Numbered from the stretch's first letter, positions 35,200-47,597 are shown. The stretch: DNA of 64,000 bases from Wyeomyia smithii (GCF_029784165.1 NC_073694.1:74109411-74173410); one strand, 5' to 3'. Notes: generated by a model not told the origin, from the letters alone. Numbers and translations are program-made.

Positions 35200-35650
35200 A
35201 TTTTTTGTTACTACCAGCGTGTTGATTATTTGCAACCAAAATTAAACTTGTATTAGTGAAATCGACCACTAATACTAACGCAGATAGGAAGGTCTATAGA
35301 CCTTTTTACGTACGAATGTGTTAGTGCTACTAGTTGAGAAAAATATTTACAAATAGTTGTTTTGCTTGCAATGTTGTTTTTTGTAGCTGGACGAATATTC
35401 AGTTGAACACTCATTATATGCTTTGAACTTGTTCCTGAATGAATTTTTTCATTCGTAAACATAATCGACCAAAAATGTTAAAAAGTGATAAAAGTCGAAG
35501 CAACGAGGTGTGAAGATTTACTGTTTTGAGGAAACAAAAGCAACTTTTTACGGGTTTACAGGTTTCCTAGTGTTCGTAGGTGAGAAGTCACTTATCTCTA
35601 TTGTTTCACAGAAATGATGCTATGAGCGATCAAATTTTTAATGTGTGCGA
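35200..35650 (+). pseudogene. Decayed unknown coding unit, copy 1
   Basis: A plus-strand translation near 35303-35450 reads LRTNVLVLLVEKNIYK, a stop, then VEHSLYALNLFLNEFF. This parallels LRTNVLVPPVEKNINKS and VEPLFYVLNSVLNTLF in the minus-strand relic at 56216-56520. DNA similarity continues downstream through GAGAAGTCACTTATCTC (about 35582-35598), matched inverted near 54201-54217. Several stops and frameshifts make it non-functional. I do not recognise the protein: there is no zinc knuckle, DDE or RT motif. It may be part of a transposon or a dead gene family. Confidence 0.55.
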
Positions 35651-35944
35651 ACATCACTCGATGTTTTAGTTCGATCGGTTCACTTCGCTGCTATTGAATT
35701 ACTTCAGCACGGTATGCAGTTGACTAGAAAAAAGCTCAAGTAATTTAGCAATTTCACCAATTTGAGTTTTGGCAACTGAAATTGTTTTACTTTAAAGTTA
35801 TCGGTTGTCAGAGAGCGTCCTTGCACCTGGTTTACGATCTTTTACCTTACAAGCTGCAAACATTATTTTCCACCTGCATACCATGCTTCTGTTGAAATTA
35901 TTCGTACGACATTTGGTTCGCGTAACAAGTCTCTAACATTAGGT

Positions 35945-36237
35945 TACACACTTAAAATTTATTGCCGGGTCTCGGTAATTTTTGCCGAGAACGGCACCAC
36001 TAAGGGCTCGGTTTAAAAACTAATGACAGCTGTCACATTTTTTCGTAAATCTCGGTTCAACCTAACTGAAATTTCGGCACTGCCGAGATTACGGATATTT
36101 TGTGCTGAAATTTCAGTTGGGAAAACCGAGATTTACGAAAAATTGTGACAGCTGTCATTATTTTCTTTAACCGAGCACTCAGTGGAGCCGTTCTCGGCAA
36201 AAATTACCGAGACCCGGCAATAAGTTTTAAGTGTGTA
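35945..36237. mobile_element. Fully palindromic MITE (35947-36235) with TA target duplication
   Basis: The ends are CACACTTAAAATTTATTGCC and its imperfect inverse, ending TTTTAAGTGTG. TA lies outside both ends (35945-35946 and 36236-36237). The two halves pair almost throughout: GGGTCTCGGTAATTTTTGCC with GGCAAAAATTACCGAGACCC, then TGACAGCTGTCA with TGACAGCTGTCA, leaving almost no loop. It is non-coding and about 289 bp. Confidence 0.87.
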
Positions 36238-39200
36238 TGATGCGAACGAATCGCTACGCTCCTAGTACAGCACCTAGTATACGATCAATATTTTAAATCG
36301 AAATCTTTGAGTGATTTGCTTTCTTCATAAAAATGAATGATAAATCGGTGATATATGAGAAACGTGAATATTATCACTACTGTTTTTTGAATCAGTAGTA
36401 AAGCAAACCCTACAGCAAAGAAACCGTTTTATCAGGGCAATCTTTTATTTGCTCACCATTTTCCATGAAGAGATACAAATTTATAATAACGAAAGTATAT
36501 AACAAAAATTCAGATAAAATATGAAACGAATTGAATTGAACAAAATGCACAGAAAAATGCGATCAAATTATCAGTTGAAAGTTGATTTTTAAGCATTTTT
36601 ATCGGTCGTGCCATAGATAAAATTCTACTTTTTTACACTTGTGCTTGAATAATTGCTAATAAGCGCCCAGTTTCAACCGTATTGGTAGCGCTTGAAATCA
36701 TTTAGTTTTTGACCAAGTTTATTCATATAACTATTAACCCAACCCAATCTGATTTATTATAATTTTTCACTGTTTTGCATGATTTTTTTTATATACTTAG
36801 GTTGCATATATAGTGAAACAATAAGTTATAATAAAAATTTCTCGAGAAACTCCGATTGTAAATCAATCCGATCAACACAGGATAAGGAAAATCAGCGCAA
36901 AAATGAATCAGCAAAATACATTCGGTGCTAGAACCCTTGCAGCGGCCGATGGAAAAACGGAGATAGCGATCGCTGAGTCTGCCGACCTGGCGGCTATTTA
37001 GATATGGAATAGGCGCAGAACGTAACAAAACTTCGGACGCTCGTTCCGAGCGGAATGTTTTGCTCGGTCCATGCTGCACGGCCGTAGGGCCATATTTCAC
37101 TAGAAGGCGAGCAGCCTTCTTTCAGGAGAGGCCTCCTGAAAGCTTGAAAGCGTTATAATTTTCACGTTCGAAACAATTGACAACCGGTGATCAGTGGCCG
37201 CCCAAGTACAATAATTTTCAGTTTGCTGAGTTGTTTCTCTATCTCTCTTAAATTTGATCAGAATCGTTGGATTTTCTCCCGGGGGATCCGTAAAACGGAG
37301 GATAACTTCTGGTTTTAAAATTTATTGAGTTATAGTTAGCTGGAAGTCTACACCTCTTGGAGCACACGGTGAGCTGCCCCGCCGAGGAGCGGAGAAAACA
37401 CTGGAACGTGGCCATTGATTCGAAATAGATTACACATTTTCATCCACCGACAGTGTTCCGAAGGCGTGATGCACTCAGCGTCCTTGATTGACAGGTCGTC
37501 CGTCAAGCTACTGACTGACCAACTAACGGAGCCAATACGGGGTCTGACCGACTGGTTTAAATTGCAGATCGAGAGTGAAATCAGTGCGCAAATCACTATA
37601 ATTTCCCCAGTGTTTAAGCAAAACACGCTTGAATTTATGCGAAGTTTCAAAATGTTACACACTTCAACTGCCAGCTACGGTTTTTATGATTATGGGCAGC
37701 GTTTTTGCGGTTCCAAACTGTCGGGCCAAAGTCGATTGATTTAATTTCGAGCCTTTGGGGCGAGCCAGATGTTCGATGAAGTCTGGTTCAAACAATGCAA
37801 CTCAAACAGGTGGTCCAATTTGATATCTGAGTGCGAATTTATTTATGAGTGATAGTGACAATAATTTCCAAGCCTGCCATATTCGAGAATAGTTTCTTTC
37901 TCATAAATATAACGCATTTATTATGACAATGAAATATTTTCTTATAAGCGTAACTGAAAACAAATCATTTTCATAATTAATCACAACCTAATATTTTTGA
38001 TGAAATTTTTTGCAATCTTCCAAAAATAACAGATTTATAGGGTGTGAATTCAAAAGCTGTAACAAATTCACTGCTTTGTTTCTAGACGATTTTTTTTATT
38101 CATCAACACATCATTAAAAAAATTCTCTGAAGTTGTTAACATCAAAATTTTTCGAGTGAAGTAGAATAATTTGAAAATGGAATTCAATAACTCAAAGGGT
38201 TGTAAACTCTTCTCTAATGAACGTGTCTCGTCCATATTTAAGAAAATCCTTATTGAAGATCTAAATTAATTACCTATCGAGCTCGGTTAGTTTTATTAAG
38301 GCAACTACACTTTATCAATGTGTGATCGCATTCTCATGAAAGCATCTAACAAGAGCACATAACTTTAAATGAGCTGGCATAAAAAAAATATTTTTTAATT
38401 TTGAGTCGAAATATGACTCTGAATATGATTATTCGAAGCGTAAGGCAAAAAACTTTGGTGAAATGATTTAATAGAAAAATTTGCCGAATTTTTTATTCGA
38501 ATTTTCAGAAGAACACAAAATTAGAACACTATCAAAATTGCCTAAATTGTACAATTATCAAACAATAACGAACACGAACAGGTAGTACAACAATGGAGCA
38601 AAATCTTTCTGCAGTAATACTGCGGTGCACGAAGATACCACTGTATTGTACCGATTTCCAGCTTGCGATTGTAGTAATGCAACTTCATCGAAACATTAGT
38701 CAAACATTTCACGCATGCTAACAGCGGTTCCCACCGTTAGCACAATTCAGCAAACTTTATACACGTAATTCAATCTCTGAGTTACTCCAACCAACAACAA
38801 TTAGGGGAACCTTTATGGCTCATAAATTGTTGACATAATTGACTAACAATCAGGCTGCTTCGGTCAGCTACGGAAATATTAAAATATCATTAAAAATGTA
38901 AGACATGCCATGTTGCAGTTTTACGCAGGTGTCACTAGATAAACGGTGGACATTTAAACGAAATTTCAATGCATGCCCTGTCTGTCATTCGCCTCAACGT
39001 TGTTGCAAAATCGATCAATCAGCATACGATCGGACAACCTTTTTTTTAAACATTGCAAAGCTGTTCTCTGCGCTTCACTGTTTACATTCGCTCGTACAAT
39101 GCTGGAATGTGTTTAATGTCGTTAAAATTGCGCCATAATTTGAGCCCCATTAAAATATTCATCAAAAAGAACAACCAGCACAGATTGTCTGCACCAATTT

Positions 39201-40355
39201 CATCGCGGCTCCGGTACCCCCAGAAATGGCTCGTTCGCCCTCCGATCATACATAACAACCGAAATTAGGTCCAATTTTCGGTTTGGTACAGCTGTGAGCA
39301 AAGGAGAAAATCTGATTTCAGCGCAAAGTGGCGACGATCAGCGGAAAGGTCCGAAATGCACTCCCATAATTATTATCATTATCATTAAAGTTTATTTTAA
39401 AGTTAATAAATATTTCATTTATAGCAGTAAACACGACATTGGGAGGAGCGCATTCGTGTGCGGATGCGATGTAACTCTGCCAGAGGGGAAAACGGTGGCC
39501 ACCCTTCCCGAACCCGAACAAGTGACGGCGACGATGATGCGCGTGTGATGACAAAATGATGAATCACCTGGAATCATGCCGGAGACGTGCGTTTTGATCT
39601 GTAGTTGCAGGTGGATAACAGAAAAAATTGGAGCCCCAGTGACGGATAGGCACCTTGTCGTTCGCGACAGTAGTTGCATTTGACAGACGACGCGTGTTGT
39701 CAGCGGAATATATGTAAAACGTATGCAAATGTCAAACTAGATGGGTGTTGTTACAAATTGTGACATGCAGCACTGCTCATTAACGTGAGTGGACGAACCG
39801 AACGCTATGTGAGCGACATGAACCTCGACGGAATTGTAGGTTGAAAAAAGCCAAGAGAATGGTATGGTAGCCTTCAAGCGTTAGGACCATCTATTTCTGT
39901 ACCATTTAACCAAAAACAACTTTCTCTGTTGTCACAATTTGTTAATTTGCTTCACTTTGTTTTGGAACACAATCAATGTACTAAATATCACTAAGAATAT
40001 CACATACCATGTAAAAACCTAAAGTAATGGCTCAAAACTGTCTGATATGCTATCAATAATTGCAGTCAACATTGAGCCGGTTTGCCCGAATCAACATAAG
40101 ATAAGGGTAAACTGACCATTTTTGGGTGCCAGTGCCAGTGATGTTGGTAACGCGTCGAATGTATGGTAGCTGACAGCGACCCATCCCCGTGAAAAAAGCT
40201 TACTGCTTATATGTCAATTGTAAAAATATAACAAGAACTTAATAAAAACAAGGGAATTCAAATCCAAAATAAAATTTTTTTTTTTCAAATCCTGGTGATT
40301 TTGATTGCATTAAACTTTCGCTTTATTTAATGTCGCTTTCGTTTTTGCGGTGTAG
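36238..40355. other. No gene seen; mixed AT-rich DNA and two GC-richer patches
   Basis: I support no gene. Patches at about 36940-37760 and 38600-39700 are GC-richer and do not resemble other parts of the window. The first contains two adjacent perfect hairpins (37102-37142). The second has short frames without recognisable domains. The remainder is AT-rich. Confidence 0.35.
37102..37142. repeat. Two adjacent short hairpins
   Basis: AGAAGGC-GAGCA-GCCTTCT (37102-37120) is directly followed by TTTCAGGAG-AGGC-CTCCTGAAA-type pairing (about 37120-37142). Both stems are perfect. In a eukaryote these could be cruciform or RNA structures; no function can be assigned. Confidence 0.55.
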
Positions 40356-40774
40356 CTACCCCGCGGACTACACTTTGTCCTATCACTGTTTTTTTTTACA
40401 TTTTCCGGACTATCCCGGACTACAGTTTTTCTGTCCCGGACAGTCCGCGCAAGAAACAGAGTGCAGTTTTGAAGACACCAACACATTCACACGTATGTGT
40501 CAAAATCAGAAAAAAAGGGTCAAAATCGGTTTGCTTTGATTATCGTTCTTCGCGTGTCAAACATCAGGTTGAATTTTATTTATTTTATTTTGTTATTTTG
40601 TCATTTTTCAGTAAATTGGCAAATTTTTCGTACAGTAGCACAAATGCGATAGAAGACAATGGCGATAATGACCAAAACAAAAGTGACAGTTACCTCTGGT
40701 ATTACGCACACCATTGCAACTGCTCGGAAAGTGTTTTTTTTTTCAGGTGCAAAGCGTAGTCCGGAACGGGATAG
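40356..40774. repeat. Possible fold-back element with CCCGGACTA motifs
   Basis: The left segment CTACCCCGCGGACTACACTTTG (40356-40377, with the inverse split by small gaps) matches the right segment CAAAGCGTAGTCCGGAACGG and ATAG (40750-40774). CCGGACTATCCCGGACTAC-like repeats lie just inside the left end. No target duplication was found, so calling it a MITE is tentative. Confidence 0.5.
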
Positions 40775-40905
40775 TCCTGCTGTAAAAACGAATGTATGCA
40801 GCGTTGGTTGGTATAATTTGTTGTTTATAGCAGATAGTAAAAGTTTTTAGCAACCTATAAGGCAACCGTAACTGATAATTTCAATCAAAAAAATACTCTG
40901 CAACA

Positions 40906-41166
40906 ACAACAATATCGCACGCTTAGCTCTGGGGCTAACAGCGGTCTCGATCAACTAGATTAGTTGAGAGAATTTGTTATCGATATTGTTTTTGGCACAT
41001 TTTGAATGTGTAGGATAAGTACAACGATACACCGTGCCGCAGTGCTGAGTCGAGAAAATTTCCAGCTCGAAAAGATCCTCGACTCGATCGGGAACCGAAC
41101 CCGATATCACAACCGTGTGGGAGAGCTAGCCGGCCAACATCGCTAACCACAGAACCACGGGGACCA
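40906..41166 (-). mobile_element. tRNA-derived SINE, second family, minus copy
   Basis: On the minus strand it reads CTGTGGTTAGCGATGTTGGCC (A-box region), then the B box GGGTTCGGTTCCC, then GATCGAGTCGAGGATC and a 3' end GTGCGATATTGTTG. It aligns end to end with 44273-44541. The 5' side continues GTGGTCCCCGTGGTT, beyond the other copy's start. No target duplication was seen. Confidence 0.85.
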
Positions 41167-41265
41167 CAAAACAGTACTCCGACTATAAATAAAATATAAA
41201 ATCGAATTGGTATCGTAAATGTTTGACTGCATTCGTAAAAGATTTTCACTTTTTTATATCGTTTG

Positions 41266-41752
41266 TAGGGTAGGGAACGGCTTAAGCAGTAGCGCCTATT
41301 TCAATCAGTCGAAGAAAACAGGCCTCAAACTTCTGCATTTTGATCAATATCGACAATTTCAATGATGGAAACGAAAACTTTGATAGTCTAGCTGTCTTAC
41401 GAATATAAGAAATACCATTAATCACAAAGAAATCTGTGAACAATTGCAATTGAAACAAATCGACCTATATTGCAGCCATTTCGGGTGCTGAAAAAAACGC
41501 CTGCAAAACAGATGGAAACTGCTTAAAATAGGTTCGGGGTGATTGGAATAGTGTCCCTCGATTGGTAACTTTGATTGATGATTGTTAAAGTTTGCTAACT
41601 TAGTTTTACAATCTGAAAACATGTTCTGATAGAGAAAACGATAGAGAACAGATTGATATACTACTGTTTGAGTTCCACCCAACACATTTCAAGTATTTCG
41701 TCTGAGTACACAGGCGGTTCCTAAAGCTGCTTAGAATATGTTCCCTACCCTA
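41266..41752. mobile_element. MITE with GGGTAGGGAAC ends and TA target duplication
   Basis: GGGTAGGGAAC (41268-41278) and GTTCCCTACCC (41740-41750) are perfect 11-bp inverted repeats with TA on both sides (41266-41267 and 41751-41752). Short GCTTAAGCAG/GCAGCTTTAGG-like matches lie further in. The 483-bp body has no recognisable gene; the minus-strand frame at 41422-41685 shows no domain. Confidence 0.75.
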
Positions 41753-41898
41753 ACTTCTATTAGCAAGCAGTATGACGCTTTCACTACACAACGAATAAAC
41801 TGTGAAATCTACTTTTATTTGGCACTGAGACCGCTAATATTGGCGAACGAAACACATACGACAAACCAAAACTTAATCATACCCCCATCTTACACATA

Positions 41899-42144
41899 TA
41901 GGGGAATCGCTCCATTATTCAACTCAACAGCTTGGTGCACCTATATTCATCTTATTTCTCTCATTTTTCTAATTTACCATCAAATTTCTTCAAATTTTTG
42001 AAAGTATATCTATTTGCTTCTCGATTTTCTCAAGTGACTGAAAGTTTTAAGTTGAAAATATGGTAAAATTTGACGATAAATTGATCAAAAAGGCGTGATG
42101 AGATGAATACAGGTACCGAGATGAATATAGGAGCGGTTACCCTA
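41899..42144. mobile_element. Small MITE beside the previous one
   Basis: GGGGAATCGCTCC followed by ATTATTCA (from 41901) pairs with TGAATATAGGAGCGGTTACCC (ending 42142). TA lies outside both ends (41899-41900 and 42143-42144). About 242 bp and non-coding. It lies about 150 bp from the 41268-41750 element; the two ends share the GGG start but not the rest. Confidence 0.65.
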
Positions 42145-43018
42145 CGCTCTTTTTTCCGTGTTGGGTATTTTCGTCACCCCGACCAATTTTCGATCTCTTG
42201 TGACAACATGATGTAGTTGTTGTAATCCATAAGATATTTGCCACCCACATTGTCAAAAATCCGAATTCTCCTTAATCGTTAAAATTTTTATGCATTATTA
42301 GCTAAACATAGGTACCTTGCTTACTTTGCTCGAGATAAAAGGTTTGAAAATTTAGAATCATCTATACACAAATTAAAAAGAGAGACGAAAATGTGAGAAG
42401 AACTTTGGATCGTATCGTTCGAGTAGTGCCTGATTTGTTTCGTTGAGTTCATCTTAACAACAAAGGAAAAGAGAAAACCTGGAAAATATTGAAGGAGAGT
42501 TTTTGAATGCTGGAAACGATTTTCCACAGAATCAGCAGAAAAAAATAGATAGAGAACGTAATACGTTTTTAGAGGCGTTGCAAGATTATGAGTTGAATTG
42601 TTTTCCAGTTGGTAATGTAGCTCATAGGAATTGTTTTTTTTTTTTAACGTGATTAATGGGTAATTTATAAATAGTTTTTCCACGTTCTAGTGTAGTAGTA
42701 GGACACTCTATTCTTGTGCTACTTACCAGTTCCGTGCATGACTTCACTGTGTACTTTGAAATCTTTAAATGCGATTTTCAAACCAAATTTTTTTAACCAA
42801 CTTGCAGTATTGCTCCCTTACCGATCTTTGCTGTTCCATATTGAAATCGCTTACGTAAAAAATTGTCATATCATCAAAAGTTTTCAGTTCCATTGTTTTG
42901 TTCTAGTAATTTTTCCCCGATTCACGAAAAAAATGCAATAGGAAAAAACATGAAATTTTCAAAAACTACTACCTGCAAGCGAAAAATACTTGAGAAAAGG
43001 TAAAATTTTTTTCTAGGA
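42145..43018. other. No gene seen
   Basis: AT-rich sequence without a supportable frame, repeat or structural signal. The frames at 42321-42683 and 42714-42941 have no recognisable motif. Confidence 0.4.
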
Positions 43019-43070
43019 CATGGTTCTCTGCTAAATATGACCTTTGCCGGTCGCTTATCCGCCATTCGCG

Positions 43071-45030
43071 CTAACCTTCACTTCGCGGCTCACTTGTTGT
43101 CACGAGAGTACCAAGATAAACAAATTTGTTGACCATTTCGAAAGTATCTCCATCCATCTCCATCACAAAACCAACACCTGCGGAACTACCACGCTCTCCG
43201 TAAGCCGAAATGTACTTCGTTTTGGCAGTGTTCATGGTGAGTCCAATTCTCGTAGTTTTTCTTCTGAGAGCTGTAAACACCTCATCAACTGCTCTATGGT
43301 TAACACCAATTATATCAATGTATCCGCAAAACCTAGAAGCATGGTGGACTTCGTGATGATGGTGCCGCTTCTACCCTTCCCTACCTACCCTTCGTATTGC
43401 ACCTTCTAAAGCTATGTTTAACAGCAAGATCGAGAGCTCGTCACACTACCTCAGACCATCTAATGTCACAAACACGTCCGAAAATTCGCCTGCTGTCCTG
43501 ACGCATGATATGAAACCGTCAAGCGTCGCGCGTAACAGTTTAATTAGTTTTGTTTGAAAACCAGTATCTAGCATAACATGCCACAGCTCGTTGCATTTCA
43601 CTGTATCGTACACCGCCTTGAAGTCAATAAACAGATTGTGTTCTCGAAACTTGTCGAGGATCTGTCTTAGGGTGAACATCTGGTCCGTTGTAGATCGTCC
43701 CGCTCGAAAACCGTATTGGTGTACTCCAACAAAGGCTTCCTACAACGACCTCAGTCGCTGGAACAGGATACGGGAGAGATTTTTATAAGCGGAGTTGACG
43801 AGGGTTATGCCTCGATAATTACTACAGTCGAGTCTATATCCCTTCTTGTAGATAGGTCATATGAGTCCTTTCAACCAGTCCGTAGGTAGTTGTTCCTTAG
43901 ACCATACCCTTAGGATAATCTGGTGAATTGCACTACAAAGCCGCTCGCTTTCGACTTTGAAAGTTCGCCCGATAAGCCGTCCTTTTCAGCGGCTTTGTGG
44001 ATCTTCAGCTCTTTGCCCTTTTTTCTTTATCACATTCAATGTTGGTGGGTCCACAGCTTGTTCGTCCTCCCCAATTTTTATCCTGTTCCCCTCGATGCTT
44101 GGAAGCCGGACCAAAAAAGAACTTTTACATGGCAATTCTCCGCTGTCGCGAGGACGCGATCGTGGTGTTCACGTTTCTTACGGCAGTAAAGCCTCTTTTT
44201 GGCAGCTCTTGCCTCCCGGTATTTCTCCCGCATCTGACGCGTCACACGATTAGTTGCTACGAACGTGTTGGCTCTGTGGTTAGCGATGTCGGTCGGCTAG
44301 CTCTCCCACACGGTTGTGATATCGGGTTCGATTCCCGATCGAGTCGAGGATCTTTTCGAGCTGGAAATTTTCTCGACTCAGCACTGGGGCACGGTGTACC
44401 TACACATGCACATGCACACGGTGTATCCTACACATGCAAAATGTGCCAAATGTTGGAGCAATATCGATAACGAAATCTCTCAACTAATCTAGTTGATCGA
44501 GACCGCTATAAGCCCCAAGGCTAAGCGTGCGATATTGTTGTACGTGTTGGCGAAGGCCCGGTTCTTTTCTTCCGTCACCTCTAGACACTCAGCATCGAAC
44601 CACCCACCACGCGTGGTCCCATTGTCATACCTATCACTTGTCGCGCTGTTTCGCTGACCGCTCTGTATACTCTGCAGCAGCTCCTTCCACTGACAACCTC
44701 TGGATGACTAGCCGTATCTTTCTCGCCAATCTCGATTTAATTGCGTTGGACAGCCGGGCGCGAATCTTCCCTACAACGAGATAGTGATCCGAGTCGATGT
44801 TTGGCCCTCGAAGGACCGCACTGAGAGCAGGCCTCTCCATTTGGGTGTCTCTAGGTGTGTTGCCGAATGTTCAGACGTGCAATATAGGATGGCCTTTTCA
44901 TTGGCCGCGGCGAAGTTTACTAACCTCAAACCGTTGTCGTTGGTGGTAGAGTGGAAGATTTCCCTACCAATAACGGAATGAAAGAACTCCTCTCGTCCGA
45001 TTTGTGCGTTCATATCTCCGATGACGATCT
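43071..45030 (-). pseudogene. RTE endonuclease/reverse transcriptase, broken (copy C)
   Basis: Endonuclease pieces: MNAQIGREEFFHSVIGRE (44771-45013) and GPNIDSDHYLVVGKIRARL (44634-44840), retaining the SDH histidine motif. Reverse transcriptase pieces: MFTLRQILDKFREHNL then LFIDFKAVYDTV (43446-43679), and TKYISAYGERGSSAGVG then FVYLGTLV (43071-43280). The FADD block is present only in a shifted, damaged frame around 43320-43345. Frameshifts, deletions and the SINE insertion remove any chance of activity. Confidence 0.85.
44263..44551 (+). mobile_element. tRNA-derived SINE (44273-44541) in RTE copy C, 10-bp target duplication
   Basis: ACGTGTTGGC occurs at 44263-44272 and 44542-44551. The corresponding position in RTE copies A and B has a single copy (read as AACGTGTTGGCG on this strand in copy A), which shows directly that the SINE jumped into the LINE. 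The body has an A-box region TGGTTAGCGATGTCGG (44277-44292), the B box GGTTCGATTCC (44325-44335) and a 3' end GTGCGATATTGTTG. A CACATGCACATGCACAC stretch near 44403 is extra relative to the 40.9-kb copy. Confidence 0.93.
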
Positions 45031-45057
45031 CTATGTCGTGTTGTGAGCACTCTCCAT

Positions 45058-46199
45058 TAGGGTGGCAGCGAAAAGGGTCATGTCAAATTTCTAAAACCGA
45101 CCCTGTACATTTTGTTTAGTGGTCCAAAAAATTAACTGTGCAAAACCACCCTAGTAAAAATGAATGACCACCCTGATGAAAATTAAGTTTGTGATACCAA
45201 ATAAACATTATAATAATTCACATCTGTTTTGGAACGAGCTGTGAGTCATTTTAGAAGCCGGTTTTGGAATATTCCATATTAAGCCTTTGGTTGCTCAGAA
45301 AACGGTGAAGTCCCAGAAGGTCGATTTTTAGGTCCTCGATTGAATGCGATTCAATCTAGAAAAACTCAATAAATAGATTCTAAAGACGTGTCGACATAAA
45401 TTTAACAAGATAACAATGACACTATAGACACTTAGTATTTTCGGGAAAAATTCATAAAATTTACAGTTCTACAACTTTGCCGAAGACCTATACTTGATTT
45501 CTTGCAACTAGATGTTGTTGCTTTCATTTTGACTGTATTCCTCCTTAATAATATTTCCAATGAATATCTCAAAATATTTCAAATCGCATTTTAAAAAATT
45601 CTCCGAAGATACGCGAAAACGCCAATAAAGACTTTTATCCGTATTTTTTCAGTTTGGTGCTACTGTGCAACGGTTTTCGAGTTACAATGCTTCGAAAAAA
45701 AAACCTTTGCCAAAATGCACACGCCCTTTCAGAAAATTATTTTCGGATCAAAAAAACTTCTCCATCTGTGAAAAAAAACCAAGTAGGTACGTGTGCAAAG
45801 TTTCGTTCAAATTGAAAATTCTCGATTGATTTTTTTTCTTCGTATTTCCAGATCATTTGGCGTGAATTTGCTCTTCACTGTCCGAAAGTTCAGTTTGCAA
45901 TACATTTTTATAATTATTGCGACACTCTACATTCACAAAGTGATTCAACCGAAAGATTCAAGTTATACCGCTCAATTGGAACGGAAGCAATAATGAAAAC
46001 TTTGTAAATAATAAAAAGTATTGTATAAAAAAGTTTTCGATGTGTTTCGTGTTTCGATTGTTGTTAAAGTAATTCATTGATAGTTAGTTTGGGAGACACA
46101 CCTGTCATTGAATACTAATTTTGTTCGAGACTTATGCGTTTTACACTTCGCCAGTCATTAGAATTTAACCACAAAAACCTAAATTTTTCGATAAGAATG
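45058..46199. other. Unassigned AT-rich DNA, repeat-like
   Basis: The first 140 bp hold CACCCT-type blocks (ACCACCCTAG, GACCACCCTGATG) that look like a transposon edge abutting the RTE truncation. Blocks such as ACAACTTTGCCGAAGACC (near 45470) recur in other mosquito repeats and near 51530. No gene was recognised. Confidence 0.4.
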
Positions 46200-47597
46200 C
46201 AGTTTTGATTCCTCAGTAATCACTGCATTGGTAACATGATTCCCACGGTCTCAAATGAGCCCGGCACAATTCGAGCCGTGCATTCGCCAAAGGCAATTTA
46301 AATATCTCCTTGCGCCGGCGGGCAAACATCGTTTCATCGATAAAATATGACCGAGGATGTCCAACTGTACTCGACCATCCAACGCACCACGATCGGTGAC
46401 GACCCTTAGCGCGACTCTTGGCCAATTTTACCCCCCTTTTTCTCTCTTCCTCTCCTGTAATCGACTTGCTCCAGCCAAGACGCAGATATATTGCGTTTAA
46501 GTGGATTTAATAAATAAATGTTTCAAACCTGGCCACATGAAACAACATCAGCAGCAACTAATTGCAAACCATGAGCCCCAACCAATCAGTGTTGCCAACC
46601 GTTCGTTTCGGGGCATTCGTAACAGCCGACCGGTTGGCACAATGCAAAGTTAACGAGAGTTTAGTGTAATTTTCTTGTCAAATCGAACATATTTATGTCC
46701 ACCATGTAGTCGGCTTCGCAGGCACAGTGAGCCAAGGTAAAAACCATTGCTTGAGGTAGTGAAAATGTATCCTTTAGTTTACCCGTCCAGTGTTATACTT
46801 CCGATGATCAGGCCTAGTTTCATGAAACATCTTTTTCCAAAAGTTGCACATCTCGTACAAATTCTCCACTGTAACGATTTCGAAATGTAACTTTCCACAA
46901 GCGGGATTACCACTGCAGATCCCGTAAGGAGTCATCGAATGTCGACAATGATTGTAAATAATATCGGCAAAGGAATTATGATAATGCTTCTCTCGCATGA
47001 GAAAATTATCATAATTTATTACCGTTTGATTGTTTGCAACCAGCCAGCCTGACAGATTTATCGACCCGAGAAACCATGATGGCGGCCAGAGCTCATTCGT
47101 TAGGATCCGGTGCTGTCAACGGAATTCGCTTGCCGCCTGCTGATGCAATCAGTCAGCCAAACTCGTCTGTGGGAATCCAAGAGCCTCGCGAATAGCGCTT
47201 AAAACGTGAATTTACTAGACGGGCATTCTCATTTGTCTAAACCTACACAACGATCCGGCAACCAATGCAGCATGCCGCCGCGGCAGGTTTGAATGGCCGC
47301 TGGCGCAATCTGTCAAACCTGACCAAAAGTACATAAACAAAAGCGACGAATTCTCTGATGTGCTAGAAATGGTGGTGGAATCAGGCGGTACATCAAGCTG
47401 GTGCTTTTGTTTTATAACTAATTAATTTTAAATGAGCGTATAATCTCTGCCGAGCAGGAACTGATCGCCTCCCACGGAACATAGTGGGAGGCCTTTGCAA
47501 TATGAATAGCACGAGGTAATGATGATAGCGACTTAGCCGCTATACATTATCGCAGGTAGGGGGTTAGCAATCCGCGTGCCACATCAATCGTGGGCAC

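Larger units (their letters stand above)
43019..45057 (-). mobile_element. RTE-clade LINE, copy C (truncated, SINE inside)
   Basis: A minus-strand copy of the same family as A and B. It lacks the 3' tail (it begins inside the C-terminal coding region at about 43019), has an internal deletion of roughly 270 bp near 43075, and is truncated at the 5' side near 45057 inside the endonuclease. A tRNA-SINE interrupts it at 44273-44541. It is the most degraded of the three RTE copies. Confidence 0.85.

Noticed and set aside
44325..44335. Possible tRNA gene at 44.3 kb (also at 41.1, 52.0 and 53.2 kb)
   Set aside because: Only the promoter boxes and parts of arms are tRNA-like; the acceptor stem does not close and the sequences recur with common tails, so they are SINEs.
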